Shown in pieces: positions 16,528-25,178 of a DNA stretch of 64,000 nt. The notes beneath the pieces are model-generated. The model was not told where the DNA came from, did no database searches, and saw only the letters and a list, made by a program, of their open reading frames with translations. Position numbers and translations under genes: made by a program. The stretch lies in contig JADJSX010000023.1 in the NCBI GenBank assembly GCA_016711485.1, positions 1,022,001-1,086,000 of the forward strand, read 5' to 3'. Source of the DNA: Leptospiraceae bacterium. GTDB lineage: Bacteria; Spirochaetota; Leptospiria; Leptospirales; Leptospiraceae. Each line of letters begins with the position of its first letter. Position 1 is the first letter of the stretch.

Positions 16528-18357
16528 TTACCTCTCGGAAGCTAATTCCCATTTCTCTGGAGAACGCCAGAGACCGGAGAGTAGAAGCTCACGAATCCAG
16601 ATAAACTCTTTAGGAATTTTATCGTAGAGTTTAGTGAACAGTTCTTCATGTAAAAGAAGTTCTCCTTTCCAACCTTCACGATCAATTGAAATTACTTCAT
16701 TGAATTGTTCTTTAGTAAATTCCATTCCTCTCCAATCAATATCTTCATGGCGTGGAACCCAACCAAGTGGAGATTCGACCGCAGAGATTTTACCTTGAGA
16801 GCGTTCAACAACCCATTTTAGGATACGCATGTTTTGCCCAAATCCAGGCCATGCAAATTTACCTTTGTCGTTCTTACGGAAGAAGTTTACTCCGAAGATA
16901 CGAGGTGGATTTGGAAGTTTACGACCAAAGTTGAGCCAATGTGTAAAGTAGTCCGCAGCGTGATAACCAATAAATGGTAACATTGCAAATGGATCGCGTC
17001 TAACGTTTCCTACAGCACCTACTGCAGCAGCAGTTGTTTCGGAACCCATTGTTGCAGCAGAATAAACACCGAAGTTCCAATTGAACGCTTGGTATACGAC
17101 AGGAACAAGGCTACTTCTTCTACCACCAAATATGATTGCACTGATAGGAACACCTTTTGGATTTTCGTATTCAGGATCTACAGAAGGACATTGGCTAAGT
17201 GGAGCAGTAAAACGTGCGTTTGGATGAGCGGAAGGTTTTCCACTTGCAGGGTCATAAGGTTTACCAGTCCAGTCAATTAATCCGGCAGGGGCTTCGGGAG
17301 TCATTCCTTCCCACCATACATCTCCGTCTGGAGTGAGAGCTACGTTTGTAAAAATTGTATTTTTAGCTAATGCAGCCATTGCATTTGGATTGGTTTCTAC
17401 GTTAGTTCCAGGGGCTACACCAAATAAGCCTGCTTCTGGATTGATCGCATAGAGATGTCCATCTTCTTTTGGTTTAATCCAAGCAATATCGTCTCCTACA
17501 GTTGTAACTTTCCAGCCTTCCATTTCTTTTGGTGGAATGAGCATCGCAAAGTTTGTTTTTCCGCATGCACTCGGGAAAGCAGCGGTTACGTATGTTTTGA
17601 CTCCTTGTGGATTTTCTACTCCAAGAATTAACATATGCTCGGCTAACCAGCCTTCGTCGCGAGCCATTGTAGAGGCAATACGAAGCGCAAAACACTTCTT
17701 ACCCAAAAGAGCATTTCCACCATATCCAGAACCGAAAGACCAAATCATTTTTTCTTCAGGGAAGTGAGTGATGTATTTTTCTGGGTTACATGGCCAAGTA
17801 GAATCTTTTTGTCCTGGAGCGAGAGGTGCTCCAACAGAGTGAAGTGCTTTCACGAAAGGTTTGTCTCCTAGAATATCTAGGACTTTTTTTCCCATACGGG
17901 TCATGATTTTCATGTTTACAGCTACATAAGCAGAGTCAGAAATTTCGACTCCAATATGCGCAATGTCTGAGCCTAGTGGTCCCATGCTAAATGGGATGAT
18001 GTACATAGTTCTACCTTTCATACAACCATCATAGAGCTTTGTCATGGTCGCTTTAATTTCGTCCGGATGAACCCAATTGTTTGTAGGACCTGCATCTTCT
18101 TTTCTTCTTGAGCAAATATAAGTTCTGTCTTCTACGCGAGCTACGTCGGTAGGATCCGAAAAGGCAATAAAAGAGTTTGGTTTTTTGGCAGGATTTAATT
18201 TTTTAAATACTCCGGCGTCAACGAGGTCTTGACAAAGTTTATTGTATTCCTCTTCCGATCCGTCACACCAATAGATTTTATCGGGTTTGCAAAGATCTGC
18301 CGTTTCTTTGACCCAATCGACCAACATTTTATTTTTTACATAAGATGGTATTTCCAT
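16528..18357 (-). CDS. pckG: Phosphoenolpyruvate carboxykinase (GTP)
   Basis: A 609-residue cytoplasmic enzyme converting oxaloacetate and GTP to phosphoenolpyruvate, the entry to gluconeogenesis. It has the GTP-class motifs: P-loop AAFPSACGKTNFAML near residues 266-280 with the reactive Cys, kinase-2 VGDDIAWIK near 298-306, and FGGRRSSLVPVVYQAFNW near 413-430. Full length for the family (about 600). This fits an organism living on fatty acids, as Leptospira do. The ATG lies behind GAGGAGAAATT. Terminator and palindrome follow it. Confidence 0.98.
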   Translation of the reverse strand: MEIPSYVKNKMLVDWVKETADLCKPDKIYWCDGSEEEYNKLCQDLVDAGVFKKLNPAKKPNSFIAFSDPTDVARVEDRTYICSRRKEDAGPTNNWVHPDEIKATMTKLYDGCMKGRTMYIIPFSMGPLGSDIAHIGVEISDSAYVAVNMKIMTRMGKKVLDILGDKPFVKALHSVGAPLAPGQKDSTWPCNPEKYITHFPEEKMIWSFGSGYGGNALLGKKCFALRIASTMARDEGWLAEHMLILGVENPQGVKTYVTAAFPSACGKTNFAMLIPPKEMEGWKVTTVGDDIAWIKPKEDGHLYAINPEAGLFGVAPGTNVETNPNAMAALAKNTIFTNVALTPDGDVWWEGMTPEAPAGLIDWTGKPYDPASGKPSAHPNARFTAPLSQCPSVDPEYENPKGVPISAIIFGGRRSSLVPVVYQAFNWNFGVYSAATMGSETTAAAVGAVGNVRRDPFAMLPFIGYHAADYFTHWLNFGRKLPNPPRIFGVNFFRKNDKGKFAWPGFGQNMRILKWVVERSQGKISAVESPLGWVPRHEDIDWRGMEFTKEQFNEVISIDREGWKGELLLHEELFTKLYDKIPKEFIWIRELLLSGLWRSPEKWELASER

Positions 18358-18771
18358 ATACTAATTTCTCCTCGTTGTTTACCTTAATACCCCATTACAA
18401 ATAAGCAGGCTTATTTATCCAAGGTGGTATTTTTTATTGCCAAAACAAAGCTTGTGCATTCGCAAATCCTATCTAGCAATAGGTATATTAACAATAAAGG
18501 AAATCGCTAAGTTTTTTCAAAGTACATTTTTGGCATATTTCGGACGAGAAATTGTGAGATTTATCAGGTTTTTGGGATTTCTAAATGCATTTCACCCCTC
18601 ATTTTACGCAGTTCGTCCCAGAAGCGTTGTATTCTTTTTTTAGTGTATAGATTTTCCTATTAGGTTTGATTGTATTTTGACAAGGAAATGACACTGAAAT
18701 TCGCAGTTACAGATTTCCTTGGAAGAGTGCATTGAAATTACATTCAATAAAATTTTAACAGGACAAGACCA
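18358..18771. other. Intergenic stretch upstream of pckG
   Basis: A 414-base divergent region between pckG and a decayed lipoprotein gene. A 68-codon plus-strand frame (18437-18643) has no ribosome site or known motif and is not called. Promoters of both flanking genes should lie here; none is clear enough to place. Confidence 0.4.
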
Positions 18772-19199
18772 ATGGGTAATAAAACAAACTTAGGAAACGA
18801 AAAATTTACTTCCCATAATCCATTTTCTTTCTCATTTCAAATCTGGGTATTAGTAATCCTCACATCTTTATTTTCATCCTGCTTAGGATTTACTGAAATT
18901 GATACCAGTAAAAGTTGGTGTAAAGAAAAATTAATGCGTAATGATTTTTCTGACGGCTATTCGCTTTTTGCCTTACCCATGTGCTACGTAAGAAAAAAAA
19001 AGAGAATGAATCTCAAGAGTCTTATGATGCGTACGTCATGTCTATGTCGGAAAGATGTAAGGATTTACCAACGTTTGTGATTCTAGACTTGTATTTAGCT
19101 AAGAAGAAAAGGGATAAATGCAAAAACATAAATAGTTTTGAGCCAACATTACATGAAGGAACTGCAATCATTCAGCCAAACAATTTCTATGCAAAGTAG
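18772..19199 (+). pseudogene. Lipoprotein gene with a frameshift in a nine-A run
   Basis: The first frame gives a lipoprotein start with a hydrophobic core and lipobox SLFSSC near residue 37, then runs to MCYVRKKKRMN before drifting out. The second frame, from about 18985, continues plausibly as KENESQESYDAYVMSMSERC to the stop at 19199. The switch lies at the A9 run (18993-19001). Together they make about 142 residues with paired Cys residues. I do not recognise the family. Could be a decayed gene, a phase-variable lipoprotein or an assembly error. Confidence 0.6.
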
Positions 19200-19262
19200 A
19201 CTACTTGGTTTGGAGAAAAGGAAAAGCTGAATACTAGAAAGAAGGAATATATCTGTTAGTTG

Positions 19263-19300
19263 GTCACAAGACAGTGGGTAGCTACCCACTGTCTTGTGAC
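19263..19300. repeat. 38-bp perfect palindrome, family C copy 1
   Basis: Arms of 19 bases meet without a loop; the core is GACAGTGGGTAGCTACCCACTGTC, flanked by GTCACAA / TTGTGAC. A shorter version of the same core is at 21011-21034. It lies between two lipoprotein genes. Confidence 0.8.
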
Positions 19301-19356
19301 TTGCGGAAAAGATAAAATAATTGACTGAGCAATTGTGGCATAAGAACGTTATCCTC

Positions 19357-20076
19357 ATGAGTGGCATCTTTAGAAAAAGTATTTTGGGGATACTTGCACT
19401 TATCCTGTCTTGTTCGACTGTCGATCCTAAAAATTCATATACTGATTTTAAATTTAGTTCATCCAGCAAAAAACCAACCACTTTCAAAAGTAAAAAACGA
19501 ATCGCAGTGCAAACTTTTATTGATGAAAGAGAAAATGACAATATATCTTATTCAGGTTTATTGCTAATTCCTCTGGTTCCGTATGCAAATGAATATTTTA
19601 ATAAACCTGAATTGGTTGATAATTTCAAAATAAATTTTTTACTAGAAATAGAATCAGCAAAGGCAATGAAAACGGAGTTAGAAAGTTATTCTGTTTTTCA
19701 GAAAGTTTTCGATACAGACAGAACTTTTCCCAAGGATGCAGATTATTTAATTCGAGTAAGGGTTAAGAAAAATCAAATATACAACAAAGAGACTATGTAT
19801 GGAATTAATACGTTGGCATTGCAGTATTATTATTTTGTTCTTTTTATGTTAGATACAGACTATTATAGAGCAAAAGCAGATTTTGAATTAGAAATTATAG
19901 ATTTAAAAACAAATCAAACTGCGTTTAAGAAAAAATTTGTGAGAGAATTATCTCATTTTCAATCAGGAATTTCCAAAAAGAGAATCATTGGGCAAAGTTT
20001 TTTGTCTTTTAACGAGAGAATCATTCAAACTATGAGTGAGGAAATTATCCAATACTTTGAGGAAAATAAAAAATGA
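19357..20076 (+). CDS. Hypothetical lipoprotein, first of a tandem pair
   Basis: A lipoprotein of about 239 residues with lipobox ALILSC near residue 17 when started at ATG 19357; a TTG at 19321 would add 12 residues before the signal peptide, which is less likely. Landmarks are KRIAVQTFIDERENDNISYS, GLLLIPLVPYANEYF and DADYLIRVRVKK. These three blocks recur in the same order in the next gene, so the two are paralogues. The layout (periplasmic, IPLVP near the N-terminus, later membrane-like hydrophobic patch) resembles Leptospira lipoproteins of unknown function. It overlaps the next gene by 4 bases (ATGA). Confidence 0.7.
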   Translation: MSGIFRKSILGILALILSCSTVDPKNSYTDFKFSSSSKKPTTFKSKKRIAVQTFIDERENDNISYSGLLLIPLVPYANEYFNKPELVDNFKINFLLEIESAKAMKTELESYSVFQKVFDTDRTFPKDADYLIRVRVKKNQIYNKETMYGINTLALQYYYFVLFMLDTDYYRAKADFELEIIDLKTNQTAFKKKFVRELSHFQSGISKKRIIGQSFLSFNERIIQTMSEEIIQYFEENKK

Positions 20077-20753
20077 TTCAAAATCTTTTAGTGTGGCTTA
20101 TTCAAATTAGCCTATGTTTGTTTTTGTTTCATTGTTCCGTCGGAGAAAAATTTTCGTTTTCACCAAAAGAAAAGAAGTTACCATATAAAAATATTCCTAA
20201 GTCACTAGCATTTGAAACGTTTCAAGATTTACGCCCTGAAGATAAAAAAACACGAACTGGCTATATTTTTATCCCTTTCGTATTTTGGGAAACCAACGAA
20301 TCAAATAAGCGAAAAACAGATGAATTACTATACGGTAAAAAGGATTTTGCATTAACACAGGGATTAAAGAAGGAATTATTATCTTACAAAAATTTAAACG
20401 AAGTTTACATTGCAAGTGAAACGGATAATAGCAAAGACGCAGATTATCTGGTTCGAGGAAAAATTTTAAAAACCTTTTACAAAAATACATTCACTCTTTA
20501 CGGATTCAGTATTTTTGGAATTTTTTTATTTCCATTAGGTCTGCCAATTGAGCATTTTTATTTTGAAACGTACACTGAATTTGAACTTGTAGAAGTGAAG
20601 ACAAACAAGATACTACTCACAAAAAAAAATCCCAGAAAAGATTCGAGTCTACGAAATGTCTATATGAAATCTTATCATAATACAATAATTAAAATCTGGC
20701 AAAATCAATTGGAATCATTTGCTAAAGATTGTATGGATGTTTTGCGTAAGTAG
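20073..20753 (+). CDS. Hypothetical lipoprotein, second of a tandem pair
   Basis: A 226-residue lipoprotein, lipobox FLFHC near residue 20. Blocks matching the upstream paralogue are KSLAFETFQDLRPEDKKTRT, GYIFIPFVFWETNES and DADYLVRGKILK. Residues about 145-165 are strongly hydrophobic (GFSIFGIFLFPLGLP) and might dip into a membrane. The start ATG overlaps the stop of the first copy, so translation is coupled. Confidence 0.72.
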   Translation: MIQNLLVWLIQISLCLFLFHCSVGEKFSFSPKEKKLPYKNIPKSLAFETFQDLRPEDKKTRTGYIFIPFVFWETNESNKRKTDELLYGKKDFALTQGLKKELLSYKNLNEVYIASETDNSKDADYLVRGKILKTFYKNTFTLYGFSIFGIFLFPLGLPIEHFYFETYTEFELVEVKTNKILLTKKNPRKDSSLRNVYMKSYHNTIIKIWQNQLESFAKDCMDVLRK

Positions 20754-20806
20754 AATTTAGGAATTTTGTTCTTGATTTTAGCCAGTATTTATTCAATGAT
20801 TTAGAT

Positions 20807-20989
20807 ATGCCTACTTTACAAAAAAGACAAACAAGAACTTTAGGTTCTATTGTAAAAATCCCGCTTGAAAATGGGTTTCATACATACGCACGTGTGTTAG
20901 GCGTTGAATTAGCTTTTTATGATCTACGCACTAAAGTAGAAATTAAAGATTTAAAATCCGTTAATACCAAGAAAGAAAAAGTTGCCTAG
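20807..20989 (+). CDS. Short Imm26-like protein, probably truncated
   Basis: A 60-residue protein whose core, GSIVKIPLENGFHTYARVLG followed by AFYDL, matches the N-terminal half of the Imm26 immunity-protein fold as I know it. Normal members are about twice as long, so this is a truncated remnant or a minimal version. No toxin gene with an adjacent effector domain is visible. The start lacks a strong ribosome site. Confidence 0.55.
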   Translation: MPTLQKRQTRTLGSIVKIPLENGFHTYARVLGVELAFYDLRTKVEIKDLKSVNTKKEKVA

Positions 20990-21010
20990 AAAAAAGGAAA
21001 GTGGGTTCAA

Positions 21011-21034
21011 GACAGTGGGTAGCCACCCACTGTC
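21011..21034. repeat. 24-bp palindrome, family C copy 2
   Basis: GACAGTGGGT / ACCCACTGTC arms with AGCC between; same core as the palindrome at 19263. It sits 9 bases beyond the stop of the convergent minus-strand gene and 22 bases after the Imm26-like gene, so it could act as a shared transcript end. Confidence 0.75.
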
Positions 21035-21042
21035 TGTTGGGT

Positions 21043-21723
21043 CTAGTTAGTCACTGCATCAGCATCGAGTGTCAATGTAAACCAACCGCCTGCGACATGT
21101 TTATGTGTCCAAACACCGAGTAATACTATTTTGCCGTTCTCTTTGTGGAGGAGGCGGAAATAATCTTTCCAGGGTTGTCTGTCATAAATCATAGTAGCAG
21201 TAGGAACACCACGCCACCTAACGTCTATCATACTAACGTTTCCCCAGATGGGCAGTGGGAAATAAAAACTATTCAACCAACGAACAATTAGAGGATCGCC
21301 AACATCTTGTTTTCGGAAACGTTTGCCCCATTTTAAACCGAGGAAACCGAGCGGACGAACGAGTAACCATTCTGCGACATCAAGGACAGAAGAATTCGTT
21401 CTTAGAATTTTTCCTTTAAAGGTGTTTCCAATCATATCATCAAATGCACTTACCTCAGGCAATGAATCATAAAGAAGAACGATATCCGCTTCCTTGTAGG
21501 CAACATCTTTCTCTGTTACGATGTCTTGCTTTACATCTGCTAGAGAACGCCCAGAGCCTTCCAGTTTTTGTGACTTGAAATCCTTTTCATTCCAAACCGA
21601 TCGCCCCGGTTGAAGATGGCATACAATACCAATTAAATAATTCAATGGAAAGAATACCCATTGAATCAAGTCATAGACGATTGCTGGAAAAAAAAGAATC
21701 AGCTTACCATTTTTAAATTTCAT
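21043..21723 (-). CDS. DUF4334 / GXWXG domain protein
   Basis: A 226-residue protein that I assign to the GXWXG-DUF4334 group. ALYDSLPEVS-like sequence (VLLYDSLPEVSAFDDMIGNT, residues 82-101) is the GXWXG opening, and RWRGVPTATMIYDRQPWKDY near residues 169-188 with LLGVWTHK near 201 is the DUF4334 signature. The first 30 residues include a hydrophobic segment (LILFFPAIVYDLIQWVFFPL) that may anchor it, which is an addition to the minimal family. Function unknown. Preceded by GAGGGGA. Confidence 0.75.
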   Translation of the reverse strand: MKFKNGKLILFFPAIVYDLIQWVFFPLNYLIGIVCHLQPGRSVWNEKDFKSQKLEGSGRSLADVKQDIVTEKDVAYKEADIVLLYDSLPEVSAFDDMIGNTFKGKILRTNSSVLDVAEWLLVRPLGFLGLKWGKRFRKQDVGDPLIVRWLNSFYFPLPIWGNVSMIDVRWRGVPTATMIYDRQPWKDYFRLLHKENGKIVLLGVWTHKHVAGGWFTLTLDADAVTN

Positions 21724-22084
21724 AAAATCCCCTCGTAACTAACAAATTTTCCTTTTGATATGTTTGGGCTATTGTCAGTCCTACTATATATCCTAAGGTT
21801 CGTGAAAAGGATACTGAGTCAAATGTAATTCTATATATTTGTATCATATCTTTTTTTTCATTAGAGATATTGGTAAATTTTGTTCAATGTCATCCTGAGC
21901 GTGTCGAAGGATACTATTTCCATTGAATACGGATTCGGTAGGCTCAAGGTGACAATTTTAGTTTAGCCACAAACTCTATTCTGCTTTCTCCGTGTCTGGA
22001 GTTTATGCCGAGCAGAGTCGAGGTATGGTTAATCTAGTGGGAAAAAAGTTTGCAATATTTTATAAGATAGTTTTGAATAGCCCA
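21724..22084. other. Intergenic stretch with dispersed palindromic repeats
   Basis: No gene is supported. It contains TGTCATCCTGAG (21888-21899) and its imperfect inverse CTCAAGGTGACA (21942-21953), enclosing GTGTCGAAGGATA, a type of dispersed repeat that occurs in many environmental bacteria. A second fragment, GCCGAGCAGAGTCGAGG, is at 22009-22025. Confidence 0.5.
21888..21953. repeat. GTCATCCTGAGCGTGTCGAAGGA-type repeat with inverted ends
   Basis: Imperfect inverted ends TGTCATCCTGAG and CTCAAGGTGACA can pair to form a long hairpin. The sequence motif is one I recognise from intergenic repeats of many unrelated metagenomic genomes. No gene inside. Confidence 0.55.
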
Positions 22085-22285
22085 ATGAATTTCCGTAGAT
22101 ACCAATTTATTCTTAGTATAGTTGTTTTATTTAGCTTCACAATAAATTGCTGAAAAAAAAGACCAATACCGCCTGCCGTCGGAAGTGTATTCGTAGAATT
22201 AGAAGGCATTTGGCAAGACAATCCTAAGCTGAATATTGACAAAGGAAATACAATTGTGTTCTATAAAAATGATTTTACTATTTAA
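22085..22285 (+). pseudogene. Lipoprotein gene, 5' fragment with an in-frame TGA
   Basis: ATG 22085 opens a clear lipoprotein signal ending FTINC, but the codon after the Cys is TGA (22151-22153). The same frame then continues with KKRPIPPAVGSVFVELEGIW to a stop at 22283. Twenty bases or so beyond it are repeat fragments and an IS3-family element; the likely 3' part resumes at 23666. So a lipoprotein gene was broken by nonsense mutation and insertion. Confidence 0.6.
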
Positions 22286-22335
22286 CATAAAATGGGTTTG
22301 GGCGATAGCCCATAGCTTGGCTGAAGGTGAGCGAG
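22283..22335 (+). repeat. Family A element fragment
   Basis: The stretch GATAGCCCATAGCTTGGCTGAAGGTG matches the interior of the family A variant at 41242 (GCCCGCGATAGCTTGGCTGAAGGTG). Both ends are missing; the IS3-family element begins just beyond. Confidence 0.45.
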
Positions 22336-22352
22336 GAGCGAAAGGGAGGATG

Positions 22353-23596
22353 TGTCTTGTCCTGAAATAGTTGACAATATATAGGAGAGACGAAATGGAA
22401 AAAAAAGTAAGTCCGACATATATTCGATATAGCGAAGCCTTTCAGAAAAAGTGGTAGAAGAAATCAGGCAAGGAAAGTTTACATGGAAGGAGCTAAAAGT
22501 TTTAGACATTTCAGGCTCCTGTGAAAGTGGTTGAAGAAATGGGGAACGAAAGTGATTTAGCAAGAAAGGTGGTGATACAGATGCCGAATGAAGTAGAAGA
22601 CGAAAAAGTTGAAAGAAGAGATCAAAAGTTGAAGATAGCATTAGCAGATTCAGTAATGAAAAATCAAGTATATGAGACTTTGATAGAAGTTGTGGATGAG
22701 CATTACAATACGGACGTAAAAAAAACTTTTCAGTAAAACTTTAGAGCGAGCAAGGACTAAGCGGCTAATATCATTTAGACGCTGTAGTCACTATCTAGGA
22801 CATAGTAGAGCAAATTATTATAAAGGCAAAAAGAGGCTAATAAAAGAAGAAGAGAAAAAAGCAATAGTAATCAAGAAGTGTTGAAAATACGCAAACTAAA
22901 AGCCAAAACAGGAACTATCAAATTAAAAAGGAGATGGATAAGAAACTCTCATTTAAGATAGGCAGGGATTGGCTCTTTTGCTTATGAACGAATATGGATT
23001 AGCCATCAAAAAGAAAAGCGATCAATAAAAACTACAAATTCCTGTCATAAATTTCCAATCTATAGAAATGAAATAAAAGATTTGCCTACCAATTTTCCGG
23101 GATTCATTATAGTTTCGGATATTACATATATACCTACACTTGAGGGTAATCTATATTTGTCGTTACTTACAGAAAGGAATACAAAGAAAATACTCGGTTA
23201 CAACATTGGGAAAGCCTGATCGTAGAAGAGTCAATTAAGGCACTGAGATTGCACTCAAAATGCTACCTAAAACGCATCATGAAATAGTGTATCATCATTC
23301 CGATCGTGGTTCGCAGTATTGCTGCTATGATTACGTGAATATTCTTAAATCGCAAAATATTCGTATAAGCATGACAGAGGATAATCACTGTTATGAGAAC
23401 GCCGTTGCTGAAAGGGTGAATGGAATTTTGAAGGATGAATTTCTATTAGATAAATTTCCTTCTAAGAATTGGCTCGCAAGTCAATTAAACAAAGTATCAA
23501 AATATACAATGAATCAAGACTCCACCAAACAATTGATTACCTAACTCCAGATGAAGCTTACTATAAAAAATGGTCTACTTATTTTAGGAATTGACA
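22353..23596 (+). mobile_element. IS3-family insertion sequence, inactivated
   Basis: About 1.24 kb, bounded by imperfect inverted ends: TGTCTTGTCCTGAAATA at the left and, read inward from the right, TGTCAATTCCTAAAATA. Inside, an orfA-like start (MEKKVSPTYIRYSEAFQKKW, from 22394) is quickly broken. The orfB integrase region is spread over several frames: FIIVSDITYIPTLEGNLYLS near 23107 with the first catalytic Asp, then HSDRGSQY and DNHCYENAVAERVNGILKDE (23260-23544) with the second Asp and the Glu. Multiple stops and frameshifts make it non-functional. No clear target duplication is seen. Confidence 0.82.
23260..23544 (+). pseudogene. IS3-family transposase OrfB, C-terminal fragment
   Basis: The longest intact piece of the dead transposase: 94 codons with YHHSDRGSQYCC (second Asp) and ENAVAERVNGILKDEF (catalytic Glu) of the DDE integrase core. 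It frameshifts before the C-terminus, where YLTPDEAY-like sequence follows in another frame. Confidence 0.8.
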
Positions 23597-23665
23597 AGCC
23601 GCCGGCAGGCTTGTCATCATTACTCAGATTTCTAATCGAGCTTTAGCGAGATTAGAAATCTGAGT
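23593..23665. repeat. Two adjacent hairpins at the right edge of the IS
   Basis: GACAAGCC (23593-23600) pairs with GGCTTGTC (23608-23615), and then a perfect 16-bp stem, ACTCAGATTTCTAATC (23622-23637) with GATTAGAAATCTGAGT (23650-23665). They lie exactly between the IS end and the resumed lipoprotein frame. Confidence 0.65.
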
Positions 23666-23968
23666 ATTTTATTTGATTTAACTGTGCTTTTAGAAAATGG
23701 AAATTTAGAGCGGATAAAAATGCTTTGCTCACAGACACCCGTGCTTAAGCTACAAGAAAAAATTGTTGAATCCATATCTATAAAAATGCCCACGATGGAA
23801 GGTGATTTTATATTCGAATATAAAATTCCACCAGGGAGTGATATCTATTATCCGTCCATGAATATTTCAGGTGTAAGGTTTTACAAAACTAGTAACGATC
23901 CCGAGGATTATAAAGAGAAAATTGATATTACAAGTTATAAAAAACCAAGAAGATTAGGAATCAGATAG
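23666..23968 (+). pseudogene. Probable 3' fragment of the interrupted lipoprotein gene
   Basis: An open frame ILFDLTVLLENGNLERIKML continuing to 23968 (KKPRRLGIR). A GTG at 23684 could start translation, but the frame is open upstream to the hairpin and there is no good ribosome site. The content (beta-rich, MPTMEGDFIFEYKIPPGSDI) fits the tail of the lipoprotein begun at 22085. The link is inferred from position. Confidence 0.45.
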
Positions 23969-23971
23969 ATA

Positions 23972-25177
23972 TTAGGCTAATCTATATTGTTCTCTACTCT
24001 GTGATAAAGTTTTTTGAAGAGAATTCAAGTTCTGCTTCATTTCTTTGGATTTGATTTTCTTTGCTATTTCAGGTAGATATGAAAGACATTCCTCGTTGTA
24101 TTTGGAGAGACTTTCTATTAGACTAATTCCCTTCGTGGTAAAAAATCCTTTGTCCATTGCCCATTTTAAATCAATCAGAGAATATTCTACCATTAGGGTT
24201 TCTTCGACAAATCGTGAGTAGGCTCGTTCTTTATAACCTTCCGGCAAATCGATATAAACCCAATTTTCTGATTTCACAATATGATAAAATAAAAGCGCTC
24301 CATAGGAGAAAGTAAAAGTAGCATGTAAAATTGCATAGAGAGGGCGCAAAGATTTACGCCAAGGGGAATAGAATATATCTTCCTTTAAATCTTTCTTTAG
24401 TATTTTGTATTTTTTTAAGATTAAGTTTAGATGATGATGAGAATTTTCATGAATTAAATCATCGATTGATTCTAATATATCACGATCAATAAAATTTATG
24501 TAAGAAATTCCTTGTTCTTGAAAATGACTGTAACTCACTAGACCATTTGATTGGATAATATGCACTTTGTCCGTGAGCAGATTATAAAGTTCAAATCCCT
24601 CTTTCCAAAATGCCTCCAAGTATTCATGGGCTTTTTGGATTTGCAAAATTTTTTCTTTAGGAGTTTTTTTGCGAACTGTTTTTACTTTTACACCTTTTGT
24701 GGATGGATCTCCGTTTGCTTTTTCGTAGTAGGTAAATTCTGATTTATTTCCTAGGGAAACATTTTCTTGAATCGTGCAACAGGATTTGATCGAATCATCA
24801 GCATACTTAGATAGAATTGACAGTAATACGGGATACTTCGTATTAGCCCTTTCCCACTCAATGAATCGAAAATCTTCTACCCCAAAGTCAGACTTCAAAC
24901 TTTCAGTTAAATCAGTTTGAAATTCTTTTAGTTTTATTGAGTCACTTTTTATTTCTTTTAAATCTTCTAGTGCTTCGGAAAAATATAAATACTCGGAAAC
25001 TCCACTAGCCCATAATTCAAGACCTGCGATGGATTTTGTATTTATATATTCCTTTAAAACAGTTTCAGCCTTTTTTTTATATTCCTTAGGAATATCTTTT
25101 AAGTAGTCGTTAGTTTCTTTGATTAAGCTATTTAGTAATTCAAGCTTTAGTTTTTGTAGTTCTTTGATTTTAAACAT
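23972..25177 (-). CDS. HExxH-type peptide beta-hydroxylase-like protein
   Basis: A 401-residue soluble protein. LIHENSHHHLNLIL near residues 243-256 carries HExxH, and about 25 residues later FYSPWRKSLRPLYAILHATF matches the second hallmark of the HEXXH-motif family that NCBI labels alpha-ketoglutarate-type peptide beta-hydroxylase and that is often found in peptide-modification clusters. The N-terminal half is helical. It is the last gene of a four-gene operon and begins 1 base after the thioredoxin gene ends. No precursor peptide gene was found beside it, so the substrate is open. Confidence 0.72.
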   Translation of the reverse strand: MFKIKELQKLKLELLNSLIKETNDYLKDIPKEYKKKAETVLKEYINTKSIAGLELWASGVSEYLYFSEALEDLKEIKSDSIKLKEFQTDLTESLKSDFGVEDFRFIEWERANTKYPVLLSILSKYADDSIKSCCTIQENVSLGNKSEFTYYEKANGDPSTKGVKVKTVRKKTPKEKILQIQKAHEYLEAFWKEGFELYNLLTDKVHIIQSNGLVSYSHFQEQGISYINFIDRDILESIDDLIHENSHHHLNLILKKYKILKKDLKEDIFYSPWRKSLRPLYAILHATFTFSYGALLFYHIVKSENWVYIDLPEGYKERAYSRFVEETLMVEYSLIDLKWAMDKGFFTTKGISLIESLSKYNEECLSYLPEIAKKIKSKEMKQNLNSLQKTLSQSREQYRLA

Positions 25178-25178
25178 T

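Noticed and set aside
18437..18643. 68-codon plus-strand frame upstream of pckG
   Set aside because: No start signal or motif; TTG start within a region with promoter-like composition only.
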